A stretch of 64,000 bases of DNA from Psychromonas sp. L1A2 (GCF_009828855.1 NZ_WUAG01000001.1:1116001-1180000), one strand, 5' to 3'; positions 35,883-45,613 are shown, counted from the stretch's first letter. Made by a program: numbers and translations. Notes: generated by a model not told the origin, from the letters alone.

Positions 35883-37157
35883 TTACGCTGTTTCTTCAAA
35901 TTTTTTCTTACCGTCGAAGATGTCTTTATCAAGCTCACCTTCACTTTTAGCAACTAATAATGAAACCATCATGTCGCCACAAATGTTAACTGTTGTACGT
36001 GCCATATCTAGAATACGGTCAATACCAGCAACAATCGCTAATCCTTCAAGCGGGAGACCAACCGTTGTTAATACTAATGAAAGCATTATTAGGCCTGCAC
36101 CAGGAACCCCTGCAGTACCTACAGAAGCTAATGTTGCAGTTAATATAATAGTTACGTAATCAGAAGCAGCAAGGTCAACACCAAATGCTTGGGCAATAAA
36201 CAGAGCACAAACACCTTGATATAGCGCTGTTCCATCCATATTGATTGTTGCACCTAGAGGCAATACAAAACTTGAAACACCTTTAGAAACGCCTAACTCT
36301 TCACGAGAAGCTTTTATTGTTGCTGGAAGTGTGCCTGAGCTGCTTGTTGTGGTAAATGCAACAGCCGCTGGGTTAGTTAAACTTCTTAGATAACGAACAG
36401 GATTTAAACGCCCTAAAATACTGATCATACCGCTGTAGAATATAACAACGTGGATTAATGCACCTAAGTAAACGACAGCGATTACTTTTACCAGTGGTAG
36501 TAGCACATCCGCTCCATATTTACCTGAAACCCAAGCCATTAAACCAAATACACCATAAGGTGCAAGTTTCATTACTAATTCAGTTAGTTTATACATTGCT
36601 TCAGCAAGGCTTTCAAAAAGCTTAATGGCTGGATTACCTTTTTCACCAATTAAAACCAATGAAACTCCTAAACCAATAGCAAAGACAATGATTTGTAAAA
36701 TATTACCTGCAGCAAGCGCACCGACTGGGTTTTTAGGGATCATATTAAGTAATGTTTGCACTAAAGTAGGGGCATTTGGTATTTCTGCATCAGTAGTCAT
36801 TGCCACCATGTCTAAACCTGCACCTGGTGTGAAGATAGTAGCAAGGCCAAGACCAATAGTAATCGCGACAGCAGTTGTCCCTAAATAAAGTACAATTGCT
36901 TTAAGGCCAATTCGTCCCATTTTGCTGGTATCTTGCATTGAAGTAATGCCAACAATAAGGGAGAAAAAAACCAGCGGGACAATTAGCATTTTAATGGCAT
37001 TAATGAAAAGCGTACCTAACGGTTTAAAAATTTCTGCATCGGGGCCCATTAAAGTACCCGCGATAACACCCAGAATCATCCCAATAAGAATTTTCTTCCA
37101 TAGTTCTAGGCGAGTCCATGCTCCAGCAGATTGAGTTGAGTTTTTTTTGTTGTTCAT
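35883..37157 (-). CDS. Dicarboxylate/amino acid:cation symporter (DAACS family)
   Basis: This 424-residue inner-membrane protein has about eight membrane segments and two re-entrant loops. The family motifs TTSSSGTLPATI (serine-rich hairpin 1) and INMDGTALYQG (unwound segment 7) are intact. Transporters of this family take up glutamate, aspartate or C4-dicarboxylates with Na+ or H+. The substrate cannot be fixed from the sequence alone. It is monocistronic. Confidence 0.92.
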   Translation of the reverse strand: MNNKKNSTQSAGAWTRLELWKKILIGMILGVIAGTLMGPDAEIFKPLGTLFINAIKMLIVPLVFFSLIVGITSMQDTSKMGRIGLKAIVLYLGTTAVAITIGLGLATIFTPGAGLDMVAMTTDAEIPNAPTLVQTLLNMIPKNPVGALAAGNILQIIVFAIGLGVSLVLIGEKGNPAIKLFESLAEAMYKLTELVMKLAPYGVFGLMAWVSGKYGADVLLPLVKVIAVVYLGALIHVVIFYSGMISILGRLNPVRYLRSLTNPAAVAFTTTSSSGTLPATIKASREELGVSKGVSSFVLPLGATINMDGTALYQGVCALFIAQAFGVDLAASDYVTIILTATLASVGTAGVPGAGLIMLSLVLTTVGLPLEGLAIVAGIDRILDMARTTVNICGDMMVSLLVAKSEGELDKDIFDGKKKFEETA

Positions 37158-37527
37158 TACAAGTCTCTAAAAGTTGTTAAAAGTGATAAAAATGACGTTT
37201 TAAATCATCCAAATTATAAAGGGATGACATCATAGTCACTTGACTTGTGAATTGATACAGATTGGTTTTTATTTGATTTGTGAAAATAAAATCTGATTTA
37301 TAAATTATTTTAGTAATAGGTACTTTTGAAGTGGTCGTCTTTAATGTCGCGAGGATAAAATAACAAGAATATAGTAAGAAGTGTCATTATTAATATAGTA
37401 AGGCATTACTTTCCCTGCTGCGGATCACTTCCCTTTTTCTACAAAAGAGATAGAGCGAGCAGGGATTATTTATTTACGCGCTTTTTTATTGTTAATTAGG
37501 CTTAGGTTTAATTAAGACTAAAGATAA
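37158..37527. other. Intergenic gap
   Basis: No gene is seen. Two 8-base complementary stretches, TCCCTGCT (near 37411) and AGCAGGGA (near 37460), could form a long-loop hairpin, possibly ending transcription of the DUF2061 gene's neighbours. I would not assign a function. Confidence 0.35.
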
Positions 37528-37926
37528 TTAAACGCACATGGCTGGTTCAGCTTGATACTCAATATTTTTATTTTTGTTGCCCCATGCTCTTTCATGGAAG
37601 AAGTAAGCGAAAGAGTTAATCGTTGGTTCAATGATGGCCATTAATCCACCTAAGAAAGCATCGCCGGTCAAAGCATAAGTAACCATGAAAGCAACGTTAA
37701 AATGAATAACGGCAAAGCTCACGGTTTTAACTTTTGTCATTGATTCTCGTCTTTTAAGAAAGGGTAGTTGTTGCCAAGCTTTTTCATGGAAATAAAAGGC
37801 AACCGTATTTACCGACGGTTCAATGATAGCGATTAAACTGCCTAGTAAAAAATCCCCTGTTAAAGCAAAAGCAAGTAAAGTTGCGATACTGAAATGGATA
37901 ACTGCAAAAGTAATTGTTTTGATCAT
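37528..37926 (-). CDS. Double DUF2061 membrane protein, paralogue 1
   Basis: This 132-residue protein has two tandem DUF2061 units, each of about 60 residues (TFAVIHFSIATLLAFALTGDFLLGSLIAIIEPSVNT and VSFAVIHFNVAFMVTYALTGDAFLGGLMAIIEP in part). Each has two hydrophobic segments and a FHEKAW/FHERAW ending. I use the ATG at 37926 with GAGGTACACGCT upstream, because the codons before it overlap a Fur-like box. A near-identical paralogue is at 52261-52659. The function is unknown; the shared Fur-type site suggests an iron-linked role. Confidence 0.85.
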   Translation of the reverse strand: MIKTITFAVIHFSIATLLAFALTGDFLLGSLIAIIEPSVNTVAFYFHEKAWQQLPFLKRRESMTKVKTVSFAVIHFNVAFMVTYALTGDAFLGGLMAIIEPTINSFAYFFHERAWGNKNKNIEYQAEPAMCV

Positions 37927-38418
37927 AGCGTGTACCTCGTAATATGTTCTCTGTTTTGTGATGCTATTATTGATACTTATTATCATTAAGTAAAATGGGA
38001 AGATTCTATTTATTTGATAGGTTATTTCAATTTATATTGTTTCTTTGATAGTTTTTGCTTTGATTTTGTTTTTGACAAATTGATATTATGGTTTTAAGTA
38101 CGGAATGTTCTTTTTATTTTTTAGAATTAAGGACTATTTAGGTTAAGTATAAAAGATACTATTTTCTGCTATAACAAAGCACTTAATCCTGTTAATGCAC
38201 CATTATTTCTAATAAGTGGTTACTTTTGATACAGAACCGATCTTAGTAGATCAAGATAGTTAATATACAATATTTTTAATTTACAATGTCCTGAATAGCG
38301 TCTTTTGTAAATGATGATGGCTTGCTGAAAAACGCTTTGTCATTAAGGTGTTGAGAGAATATTTTTCCCCTTAAATTTATAAAAAGTTGCATTAATCAAT
38401 CACAAAGGATGGTACTAG
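37927..38418. other. Intergenic region between divergent genes
   Basis: This AT-rich gap between the DUF2061 gene and the divergent MBL-fold gene carries the Fur-like box at its left side. I see no other gene or repeat in it. Confidence 0.4.
37971..37985. promoter_or_regulatory. Fur-like box upstream of DUF2061 paralogue 1
   Basis: TGATACTTATTATCA matches 13 of 14 defined positions of the 7-1-7 Fur motif (TGATAAT-N-ATTATCA). It lies 45 bases before the start codon and is conserved, with flanks, in front of the second paralogue. Confidence 0.7.
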
Positions 38419-39477
38419 ATGACTCAATTTATTAAATTTTTAAGCCTATTTTTATTGGCTTTTAGTATGAATGCTTTTGCACAAGATAGACAATGTATGG
38501 AGGTTAGCCTAACTGGCACGCTCGGTGGTCCAGATGTTTATAAAGGACTTGCTGGAGCTGGTACTTTAGTGAAAGTAGGGACAATCAATAATGGTTGTAG
38601 TGATGTTTTCTTGCAATTTGATGCCGGTAGAGGAACTGCATTGAGACTTGCAGAACTTGATGTACACCCCAATATGCTTGATGCAGTCTTTCTGACGCAT
38701 TTACATTCTGACCATACTGTTGGGTTAATCGATATTGCACAAACTCGCTGGCATAGTTTTTCGAAAAAACTTGATTTAGTCTGTAGTGAAGATGTAGAAG
38801 CTAATGGTGTATTTGCCCGCGTAATGAGCTGCGAACAATTTGCGATTCATATTGCTGATGCTGCGTTATATGCAGGTGAAATTACACAGAGAATATCTGA
38901 AAGTAAAAAGCGTAATAAGAATGGCCCTAATGATTTGATTAATTTTATGCCTGTTGCATTACCATTAGTCAATAAACCTAAAGTCGTATGGCAGTCTGGT
39001 GAAATTATTGTGACTGCAATTACTTCCTCACATATTCCTGGTAATTTATCTTATCGAGTTGATTCTCCAGCCGGTTCTGTCGTTATTGGCGGAGATGCAG
39101 GTAATGAGAAATTAACACCTCCACGCATTAGTTCTACTTCAAAAAATGTCGAATTATTGTCTAAAGATGTTGATATTTTAGTACACTCCGCCATTCATCC
39201 ATATTTTGGCCCCATCTATGGTAGTACTTTTCCTGCGCCAATCTTTTATCGACAAAGCACCTCAACGGATCTCGGAGCATTAGCTAAACGAGCTAATGTT
39301 AGTCATTTAATGTTAACGCATTTAGTTCCAGCTATTGGAGCCGAAAAGTTAGGACCTCATACTGTACCGGGTGGTGCGCTAAGTGAAAAAGATTATTTAA
39401 AATCTACACTAGAAAGTGGTTACCAAGGAAAGATTTATGTTGGTAAAGATTTAATGACAGTGAGGTTGCTGCAATAA
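38419..39477 (+). CDS. Exported MBL-fold metallohydrolase
   Basis: This 352-residue protein has a signal peptide (cut after Ala21, NAFA|QD) and a metallo-beta-lactamase fold. The metal motif is HLHSDH (94-99), followed by GGDAGN with the bridging Asp, and a later His in MLTHLVPA. The overall layout is like the ribonuclease Z/arylsulfatase-type MBL group, which here is placed in the periplasm. The substrate is unknown. AAAGGATGGTACTAG lies before the ATG. Confidence 0.87.
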   Translation: MTQFIKFLSLFLLAFSMNAFAQDRQCMEVSLTGTLGGPDVYKGLAGAGTLVKVGTINNGCSDVFLQFDAGRGTALRLAELDVHPNMLDAVFLTHLHSDHTVGLIDIAQTRWHSFSKKLDLVCSEDVEANGVFARVMSCEQFAIHIADAALYAGEITQRISESKKRNKNGPNDLINFMPVALPLVNKPKVVWQSGEIIVTAITSSHIPGNLSYRVDSPAGSVVIGGDAGNEKLTPPRISSTSKNVELLSKDVDILVHSAIHPYFGPIYGSTFPAPIFYRQSTSTDLGALAKRANVSHLMLTHLVPAIGAEKLGPHTVPGGALSEKDYLKSTLESGYQGKIYVGKDLMTVRLLQ

Positions 39478-39639
39478 GTCAGTTTAGTTGATTCTGTTTT
39501 ATGATGATTGTGGCTTGAGAAAACGATTGGTTAATATATTTTATAATGCTGATGAAGCCATAATAAGTAAGAAAAAGTATAAGTGTTCTCGCCCGAGTTT
39601 GTCGTGGTCAAATCAAGTTTATTTAATAATGAGAGTGAC

Positions 39640-40599
39640 ATGAACAAAACTATGGCCTACAAAGTAATACTCCTCGCTATGTTATGTTTGTCTATTAACG
39701 TATCTGCTACAAATGCAAAGGTAGACTCTCGTGAATATAAAATATTATTAAACCCGAGCTTATTCACTGGTGATGAATCAGTCAGAATAAGTAAAATAAA
39801 TGATTACTGGAAAGTATTGAAAAGCCTGATTGAAAAGGGCGCTTTAAAATCCGAGGCATCAGGTCATTTAAACTTAGAAAAAAGCAGGACTGTTTCATTT
39901 TATGATGTTCAAGGCAGTTGTGACTTACTTAATGCGGGTTATAGTTTTCGAGAAAGAGTTGAAAATGGCAAACGTAAAGTCACCTTGAAGTTTCGTAGCG
40001 CAGATCAATTGCTTGCTAGCGCACAAGATCTTCGCGGAAAAAAGTCTAAGGCTAAAAGTAAATTTGAAGAGGATATTGCAGTGCCTTTCATCAGTACCTA
40101 TTCATCTTCAACTACACAAAAAATTGGAAATAGTAAAAATTTGAATAAAATGGATGATCCTGCCGGTTTATATCCAGGCTTAAAAAATGAACACTTTGAT
40201 GAAAGCTTAGCGATTGAGAAAGTAAGTAATTTAACTATCAATGAATATGTTTATAAAAGTGAAAATATTGAGATAGTTAATAGAGTTGGCGTAGTGGATA
40301 ACGAGTTTTCATTAAGCTTATGGTACAACGAGTCAGTCAGTACGACGCAAGCAATTGTTGTTGAAATCTCTTTTAAATATGACAATGAGCAAGAAGAATT
40401 TAATAAAAATGATAGTCACAATATTAGTAATAACAGCAGTAAAAGCAGTAAAAGCAGTAAAAGTAGTAATGAAGTCAAGCATGCAAAAGAGCTCTTTATG
40501 GTTATGCAAGAAAACCCACTTTTAGCCAAATGGAATTCAACTGACTCCTTAAGTAAGACGGCGACTGTTTATCAATATGATAGTCGTTTTTGTCACTAA
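39640..40599 (+). CDS. Exported protein with a CYTH-like region
   Basis: This 319-residue protein has a signal peptide (MNKTMAYKVILLAMLCLSINVSA). Residues about 25-130 resemble the CYTH/triphosphate-tunnel fold. REYKILLNPSLF is near the start, and VSFYDVQGSCDLLNAGYSFRER plus VTLKFRS follows the YFDTpxxxLxxxGxxLRxR...TLK pattern of that family. CYTH enzymes are normally cytosolic, so an exported one is odd. The ExExK motif is only partly kept. A Ser-Lys repeat (SKSSKSSKS, 40435-40470) lies in the C-terminal third. I chose the ATG at 39640 (GAGAGTGAC upstream) because it restores the signal peptide; the ATG-like start at 39583 does not. Fold assignment is by eye. Confidence 0.6.
   Translation: MNKTMAYKVILLAMLCLSINVSATNAKVDSREYKILLNPSLFTGDESVRISKINDYWKVLKSLIEKGALKSEASGHLNLEKSRTVSFYDVQGSCDLLNAGYSFRERVENGKRKVTLKFRSADQLLASAQDLRGKKSKAKSKFEEDIAVPFISTYSSSTTQKIGNSKNLNKMDDPAGLYPGLKNEHFDESLAIEKVSNLTINEYVYKSENIEIVNRVGVVDNEFSLSLWYNESVSTTQAIVVEISFKYDNEQEEFNKNDSHNISNNSSKSSKSSKSSNEVKHAKELFMVMQENPLLAKWNSTDSLSKTATVYQYDSRFCH
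40435..40470 (+). repeat. In-frame 9-bp tandem repeat (Ser-Ser-Lys)
   Basis: Three perfect AGCAGTAAA units and one degenerate AGTAGTAAT unit encode Ser-Ser-Lys repeats within the exported CYTH-like protein. The unit is a multiple of three, so length changes would keep the frame. Confidence 0.85.
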
Positions 40600-40618
40600 A
40601 ATACAACGCTCAATCGTT

Positions 40619-40833
40619 ATACCCATCACGCTAATTAATTGATCTATTTACTGGCTAAAATAACTTATTGCTCCGTTGTAAATTTCGTATAAGAGAGCAG
40701 CATTAACATATTTTAGTTAATTCTCCGATAGACGATCAAGGAAGTTAATCTTCGAAAGGTTTCAACTTACACCTTAAACAACGTCATTTTTCCTGCGCAA
40801 AATTTAGATCACTTGTTTAATGTAATCTGCATT
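40619..40833. mobile_element. MITE family B, copy 1
   Basis: The element begins ATACCCATCACGCTAATTAA and ends TTTAATGTAATCTGCAT. It shares with 41371-41532 the segments ATCTATTT...AAAATAACTTAT, TTGTAAATTTCGTA, and TCATTTTTCCTGCGCAAAAT. It has about 50 extra bases internally compared with that copy. It is non-coding. Confidence 0.78.
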
Positions 40834-40963
40834 AAAGTAAAGTTAAAGCAATAGTAGTAAACGACCATTATCGATAGGTGCTCGTCTATCAATAATTATT
40901 GACAGAGGCAATTCCCTCCAATAATTGCTTATCAAAGCTTGGGGTTGTCTTTTTACCCTTTTT

Positions 40964-41302
40964 TTAACTGACTTTTGAAATTAATTGACGAACCTGATCA
41001 GGGGTTAATGGCCTCACTATACGCGCGATTTCATCACCATTTTGTAAGATAATTAACGTCGGCCAAAGTTTTACCTTGAAAGCTCTTCCCAATCGTTTAC
41101 CTTTTCCGTCATAAATTTTAATATGAGACAATTTTGAGTACTCATTCAATACCTCCTTAACAACTGAATGTGCCGCCTGACAGTGCGCACACCAAGGTGC
41201 ACCAAACTCAAGCAACACATTGCCCTGTAAATCACTTACTTGTTTGAATGAAACCATTTCTTCTTCGTAATCAGTTTTAAAGCCAATATCATTATTTTCC
41301 AT
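40964..41302 (-). CDS. Thioredoxin-like protein with CAHC active site
   Basis: This 112-residue thioredoxin-fold protein has the active site WCAHC and the cis-Pro segment KLWPTLIIL. No signal peptide is present, so it should be cytosolic. I use the ATG at 41302, which has GTGGAGTAAATAAA upstream (a strong ribosome binding site). The longer start at 41356 adds an atypical 18-residue tail. CAHC differs from the CGPC of TrxA, so redox potential and partners may differ. It is flanked by two family-B MITEs. Confidence 0.85.
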   Translation of the reverse strand: MENNDIGFKTDYEEEMVSFKQVSDLQGNVLLEFGAPWCAHCQAAHSVVKEVLNEYSKLSHIKIYDGKGKRLGRAFKVKLWPTLIILQNGDEIARIVRPLTPDQVRQLISKVS

Positions 41303-41370
41303 TTTATTTACTCCACGTGATGAATTACATGAATAGTCGCTAAACGCTTTCTTCACACATAAAATATCTT

Positions 41371-41532
41371 ATACCAATCACACTAATTAAGTTATCTATT
41401 TTACTTGTTAAAATAACTTATTTCTTCGTTGTAAATTTCGTAAAGGGAACAACCATTTAGCTCAATTTTCGCCTTGAACTAAGTCATTTTTCCTGCGCAA
41501 AATTTAGATCACTTATTTAATGTAATCGGTAT
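41371..41532. mobile_element. MITE family B, copy 2
   Basis: This 162-bp element starts ATACCAATCACACTAATTAA and ends TTTAATGTAATCGGTAT. The two ends are imperfect inverted repeats (ATACCRATYACAYTAA). It lies directly upstream of the thioredoxin-like gene's start region and may carry or disturb its promoter. Confidence 0.82.
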
Positions 41533-41660
41533 TACTAGATTGAAATAAGACAGTAGGAAGTATCAAAAAATTGCTTCTACCGCTGATAAATTTAGGTATA
41601 ACACGTGTCAATTTACGTATAACAGGAGGAAGTTTACTTATAATACGGACTACATTAAAT

Positions 41661-41855
41661 AACCTCAGTTCTAGGTAAACGAAGCTATACAACACCGCTA
41701 TTTCCGCGAATTTATGCGTTAAACAACCTCTTAATAACCCGTTATTACTTCAATCATTCACCTTGAACTACGCAAAACTAACGGCACTGACTAGTAAAAA
41801 ATAATACCTTCTAATGTTAAATGTGATTTTGCTTTCATTAACCAGAATTGAGGTT
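41661..41855. mobile_element. MITE family A, copy 3
   Basis: This 195-bp copy is in the same orientation as the copy at 7672. It begins AACCTCAGTTCTAGG and ends CCAGAATTGAGGTT, and is flanked by the exact 4-bp duplication AAAT (41657-41660, 41856-41859). Confidence 0.9.
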
Positions 41856-41858
41856 AAA

Positions 41859-41896
41859 TAAGTTATTTTAACCAGTAAAATAGATCAGTTAATTTA
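41859..41896 (-). repeat. Fragment of MITE family B
   Basis: The stretch TAAGTTATTTTAACCAGTA...GATCAGTTAATTT is the reverse complement of the left part of family B. It directly abuts the family-A copy at 41661-41855. Either family A inserted into a family-B element or this is an older remnant. Confidence 0.65.
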
Positions 41897-42249
41897 TTGA
41901 TAATAGAAGAAACGACAGGAAAGGTATGAATAAAAGGTATGTATTTTAGATCATGGTGAAAGATTAGAGTTGTTGCGTATTTCTGTGTTAAATCATTTTC
42001 CAATCGCCCGTTATCGTTTTAATCATTCAATTGAATTATGCAATTGAACTATGCAATTGAACTATGTTATTGAACTATGTAATTGAACTATACGAAACCT
42101 AAATAAAAAATGAACGTGATTATGTTTGATTTTTAGATGTTTACATTATTTGTGCTTAAGTTTTTAATGTTCAAGTTGTCGATGTTTAGTCTGATTTATT
42201 GATACTGCGCTTTTATTATCTAGAAATAAGGTTAAATAATAAAATTATT

Positions 42250-42301
42250 GTCCTTGATAAATAACAGTTTTTACAAACTTAGACCATTATTTATCAAGGA
42301 C
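42250..42301. repeat. Perfect 15-bp inverted repeat after the chemoreceptor gene
   Basis: The arms GTCCTTGATAAATAA (42250-42264) and TTATTTATCAAGGAC (42287-42301) flank a 22-base spacer, 22 bases beyond the chemoreceptor stop. It may act as its terminator or as an mRNA-end hairpin, although the T-run is weak. Confidence 0.7.
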
Positions 42302-42323
42302 TCAATTTCAATAAAATGAGTGC

Positions 42324-43985
42324 TTAATATTTAAATTGTTCCAATAACTTGTTTAATTCATTCACATTGGTTTTAAGTGTTTGTCCCGTTGTATGTACCA
42401 CCATAATATTGTCTTTGTTTGAGTGAGAGACAGACGATATACTAACAATGCTTTCTTCGATTTCTGACATTACTTGGTTTTGCTCTGCTGTTGCAGTGGC
42501 AATTTGTGCATTCATTTGATTAATATTTTTCATGTTTTCAGCAATGACACCAAATGAGAGCGTTAATGCTTCAACTTTACTATGTGAGTTGGTTGCGTTA
42601 TCTCGGCTAACAGTAAATACATCGATAACCTCTTCAACGTTTTCACGTAAACGGTTTACTATTGTTTGAATATTTTGTGCTGATTCTTGAGATCGACCTG
42701 CAAGTGAACGTACTTCATCAGCAACAACAGCAAAGCCTCGACCACTTTCACCTGCGCGAGCAGCTTCGATAGCTGCGTTAAGTGCTAATAAGTTCGTTTG
42801 TTCAGAAATGCCAGAAATAGCATCTAACATAGCCCCAATGTTAGCACTATCATCGCCTAATCTTTTGACCACATCTTCTGCAGAGCTCATCTTATTGGCT
42901 AACTCTGCCATTTGCGCTGTAGTCGAAGTACAAATATCCATACCGGTAATAATGTGTTCGTTAACCGCTTCTGTTTCATTAGAAGCATCAATCGTGAACT
43001 GAGATACTTCCGCTGATGTCGCTGTTAATTGATTAATGGCCGCTGCAGTTTGGTCGGTTTCTTTAGCTTGCATTTCCATTGCGCTTTGGGTTTTTTGAGC
43101 TGAGCTTTGCAATGAATCGGATGTATTACTCAGATCTTTCATCGTTTCACTTACCGCTTCAATCACAGTCTGTGTCTTTTTAATAAAACTATTAATATGA
43201 TGCGCCGTAATACCTAATTCATCATTTTTAGATTCATTTAATCGTTTGGTTAAATCGCCTTCACCATTGGCCAAATCATCTGCCATATTAGTCATGACAT
43301 CTAATGGTTTCAATAAACCACGGCTGGTCATGATATATAACAAGATTAATACCAATAAAAATATGCCAGATAATAAATAAATGGAGGTTTGAATAAGTGC
43401 TGAATCACTGGTTTGTTTATTAAGATTTTCCTGTGAATTCAACTCGGCTATTTTCATAATACTTTCGACTTGGTCTGTAATTGCGGCTGCAGCATTGTCG
43501 AATTCAGGCATGATTTTATTACCGCCATTTGGACCTTCTTCAATATAAGCATTCGCCATCCGCTTACCTGTTGCAAAATAATTATTAAGTGTTGGTAGCA
43601 TCTTTTGATAGAACTGCGCATTGCTGTCATCTAATAACGTTAATTCAGATAATAACTTTACTGCAATCTGATAATTTTCCTCAGCGACTTCTATACCATC
43701 GTTGAGACCATCTTGTGCTCTGGTTGCACTGATATCAGTTAGCCATTGTTGAACCTGAATAACGGCTATTTTTAATTCATAATTTTTGAAAAGAATAGGT
43801 TCAATCGTTTCACCTATCAGAATGGAGGCTTTATGAATGCGATTACTTTGATAAATCATAAATGCAGATTGAATAAATAATACTGTCATTAAGCAAAACA
43901 AAGCCATATACATTTTTTTTCTTATCGTCATCATCATTCTCATTAAGTTAGTTTTGTTATTGTTAAATATAGTTCTATTCAACAT
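42324..43985 (-). CDS. Methyl-accepting chemotaxis protein
   Basis: This 553-residue chemoreceptor has a short N-terminal tail, a membrane helix (about 27-47), a helical periplasmic sensor of roughly 150 residues (four-helix-bundle type), a second membrane helix (about 202-222), a HAMP domain and a long signalling coiled coil. The hairpin tip [34 protein letters not shown] is the conserved contact site for CheA/CheW. The sensed ligand is not known. No che genes are nearby. [10 protein letters not shown], 14 codons downstream, is a possible later start. Confidence 0.93.
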   Translation of the reverse strand: MLNRTIFNNNKTNLMRMMMTIRKKMYMALFCLMTVLFIQSAFMIYQSNRIHKASILIGETIEPILFKNYELKIAVIQVQQWLTDISATRAQDGLNDGIEVAEENYQIAVKLLSELTLLDDSNAQFYQKMLPTLNNYFATGKRMANAYIEEGPNGGNKIMPEFDNAAAAITDQVESIMKIAELNSQENLNKQTSDSALIQTSIYLLSGIFLLVLILLYIMTSRGLLKPLDVMTNMADDLANGEGDLTKRLNESKNDELGITAHHINSFIKKTQTVIEAVSETMKDLSNTSDSLQSSAQKTQSAMEMQAKETDQTAAAINQLTATSAEVSQFTIDASNETEAVNEHIITGMDICTSTTAQMAELANKMSSAEDVVKRLGDDSANIGAMLDAISGISEQTNLLALNAAIEAARAGESGRGFAVVADEVRSLAGRSQESAQNIQTIVNRLRENVEEVIDVFTVSRDNATNSHSKVEALTLSFGVIAENMKNINQMNAQIATATAEQNQVMSEIEESIVSISSVSHSNKDNIMVVHTTGQTLKTNVNELNKLLEQFKY

Positions 43986-44622
43986 TTTGAATTCGATCTG
44001 TTTTTTTAAATAACCTTTCCAATAACAATATATTTTACATGGTTACTACTAAAGTAGTAGCATTTTTGATTATTGCAATTTAATTAAGTTAAAACTGTGT
44101 TTATTTACATAAAGTTACATAAAACTGACTAACGGTTGTAAATATTAATTGACTTTAATTTGTAAGTTATCTTCTAAATAGATTGGTTGAGCGCTACAAC
44201 TTCTCGGTTATGACTCAATCTAATCAGCTATAACGAGTCTTTTAATTACTTTTTATTACTACCATATTGTTACTTTATGAATGTGACTTTGAAAAGATAG
44301 TTGGTGGTTTTTTCAGTTTTCATGCTCTTTTAAATCGTTTTATATTTTTTACTGAATACTGAATACTGAATACTGAATACTGAATATATGAGCTGTGCGA
44401 CAAGATTTCTCTTTTAATCTTGTTGCTGTTTTACCGTTATTCTAACGTTAGTCATCGATCAGAAAAGCCTAAAGAAAATATTTACAACGTTGCATCACTT
44501 CACTAACTCTATTATCGTTGTTGCTTAATATGATTAAACTTAACGTTCAGATCTGTACACTTTCAAGCAGATATCTCAAATGTTTCGAGAATCGACAAAC
44601 GTTAATACACAAGGTGATGTTC
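43986..44622. other. Intergenic region with a 7-bp tandem repeat
   Basis: This AT-rich gap upstream of the chemoreceptor should contain its promoter. It holds the ACTGAAT array at 44351-44385. I see no gene in it. Confidence 0.5.
44351..44385. repeat. Five perfect tandem copies of ACTGAAT
   Basis: ACTGAAT occurs five times head to tail without interruption, in non-coding DNA 240 bases before a small membrane-protein gene. Confidence 0.93.
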
Positions 44623-44811
44623 ATGACAATATTAATTATTCTAGGGATGTTATTTTTAGCTTTGATATTGATGGTGGTTTTAGGTGAGCGCTTTGCAAAG
44701 CCAATCGATCAGCAACAACAAGCTAAATACAGTAAAATATTACCTATATTGGTTTTTATCATGTTGATCGCTGCCTTAATAAAAGCAGTCGTTGAAAATG
44801 GGGGCTTTTAG
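44623..44811 (+). CDS. Small two-helix membrane protein, 62 aa
   Basis: The product MTILIILGMLFLALILMVV... has two hydrophobic helices around a polar loop (GERFAKPIDQQQQAKYSK), so it is an inner-membrane protein of unknown role. I use the ATG at 44623 because AAGGTGATG lies nine bases upstream. The longer frame from 44518 adds an unlikely polar N-terminus. Confidence 0.65.
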   Translation: MTILIILGMLFLALILMVVLGERFAKPIDQQQQAKYSKILPILVFIMLIAALIKAVVENGGF

Positions 44812-45066
44812 ATAAACCATGTTTTTAAACTCTACTTCTAAACTACATACCCTAAACTACATACCTCTAAACTACATACTTCTAAATTATATCTAAAAAG
44901 AGAAATGACTGTTTTGCCTTATAGAAATAAAGTGATCAGTTAAATTAGATATAATTATAAGTTAAACATCTGGATATCCTGCAATTTTCTACTTAAAAAG
45001 TATGTCTTATATGTACTCGGTTATAGTATTTTAGTGCAATGATTCAATTGAATTAAAGGAATAAAA

Positions 45067-45375
45067 ATGAAAGTAACATGCCCAGGTTGCCAAGCAAAAA
45101 TTAACGTTAAAGATATCAAGCACATTAAGAAGAAGGGGCTGCACGTAGAAAAGCAATGTCCTTCCTGTCAAGTTTGGTTTAGTTTAAATACGACACTCTC
45201 ATTTGTGAAAATGTTAGGAGTATCGTTATTACTCATCACCAGTTTACTTAATCTGTCTGGTACTAAGAGTGAATATAGTTTGTTATTTTCAAGTCTTGGC
45301 TTTGTGGGCATTGTCATCGCACTATTAATCACTTTCTTTGGTAAAAATGAAATAGTAGCTAAGCGAAAAAATTAA
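45067..45375 (+). CDS. Zinc-ribbon protein with membrane tail, 102 aa
   Basis: An N-terminal zinc ribbon (CPGC at 5-8 and CPSC at about 31-34) is followed by two hydrophobic segments (about 45-62 and 70-92). The ribbon resembles the MJ0042/zinc_ribbon type seen at the start of some bacterial membrane proteins. The function is unknown. The ATG is preceded by AAAGGAATAAAA. Confidence 0.72.
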   Translation: MKVTCPGCQAKINVKDIKHIKKKGLHVEKQCPSCQVWFSLNTTLSFVKMLGVSLLLITSLLNLSGTKSEYSLLFSSLGFVGIVIALLITFFGKNEIVAKRKN

Positions 45376-45613
45376 CCCTGTTGTTCATTAAGCCATACCA
45401 ATTACACTAATTAAATTCAAATCGGGATGCTAAGCACTTCTATTGTTTAATGTCATCCATAGCAATAAAAGCCGAAGAGACTGATATCAAATCATATTTT
45501 GGAGTTAGCATCTTAATTGTATTAATAAAGTTTGTACTTCGGTTATCTATGAGTCATTCGATTGTTATTAATGGTAACAGTTATCATTAACATTGATCTA
45601 TTTCATTTTAATT

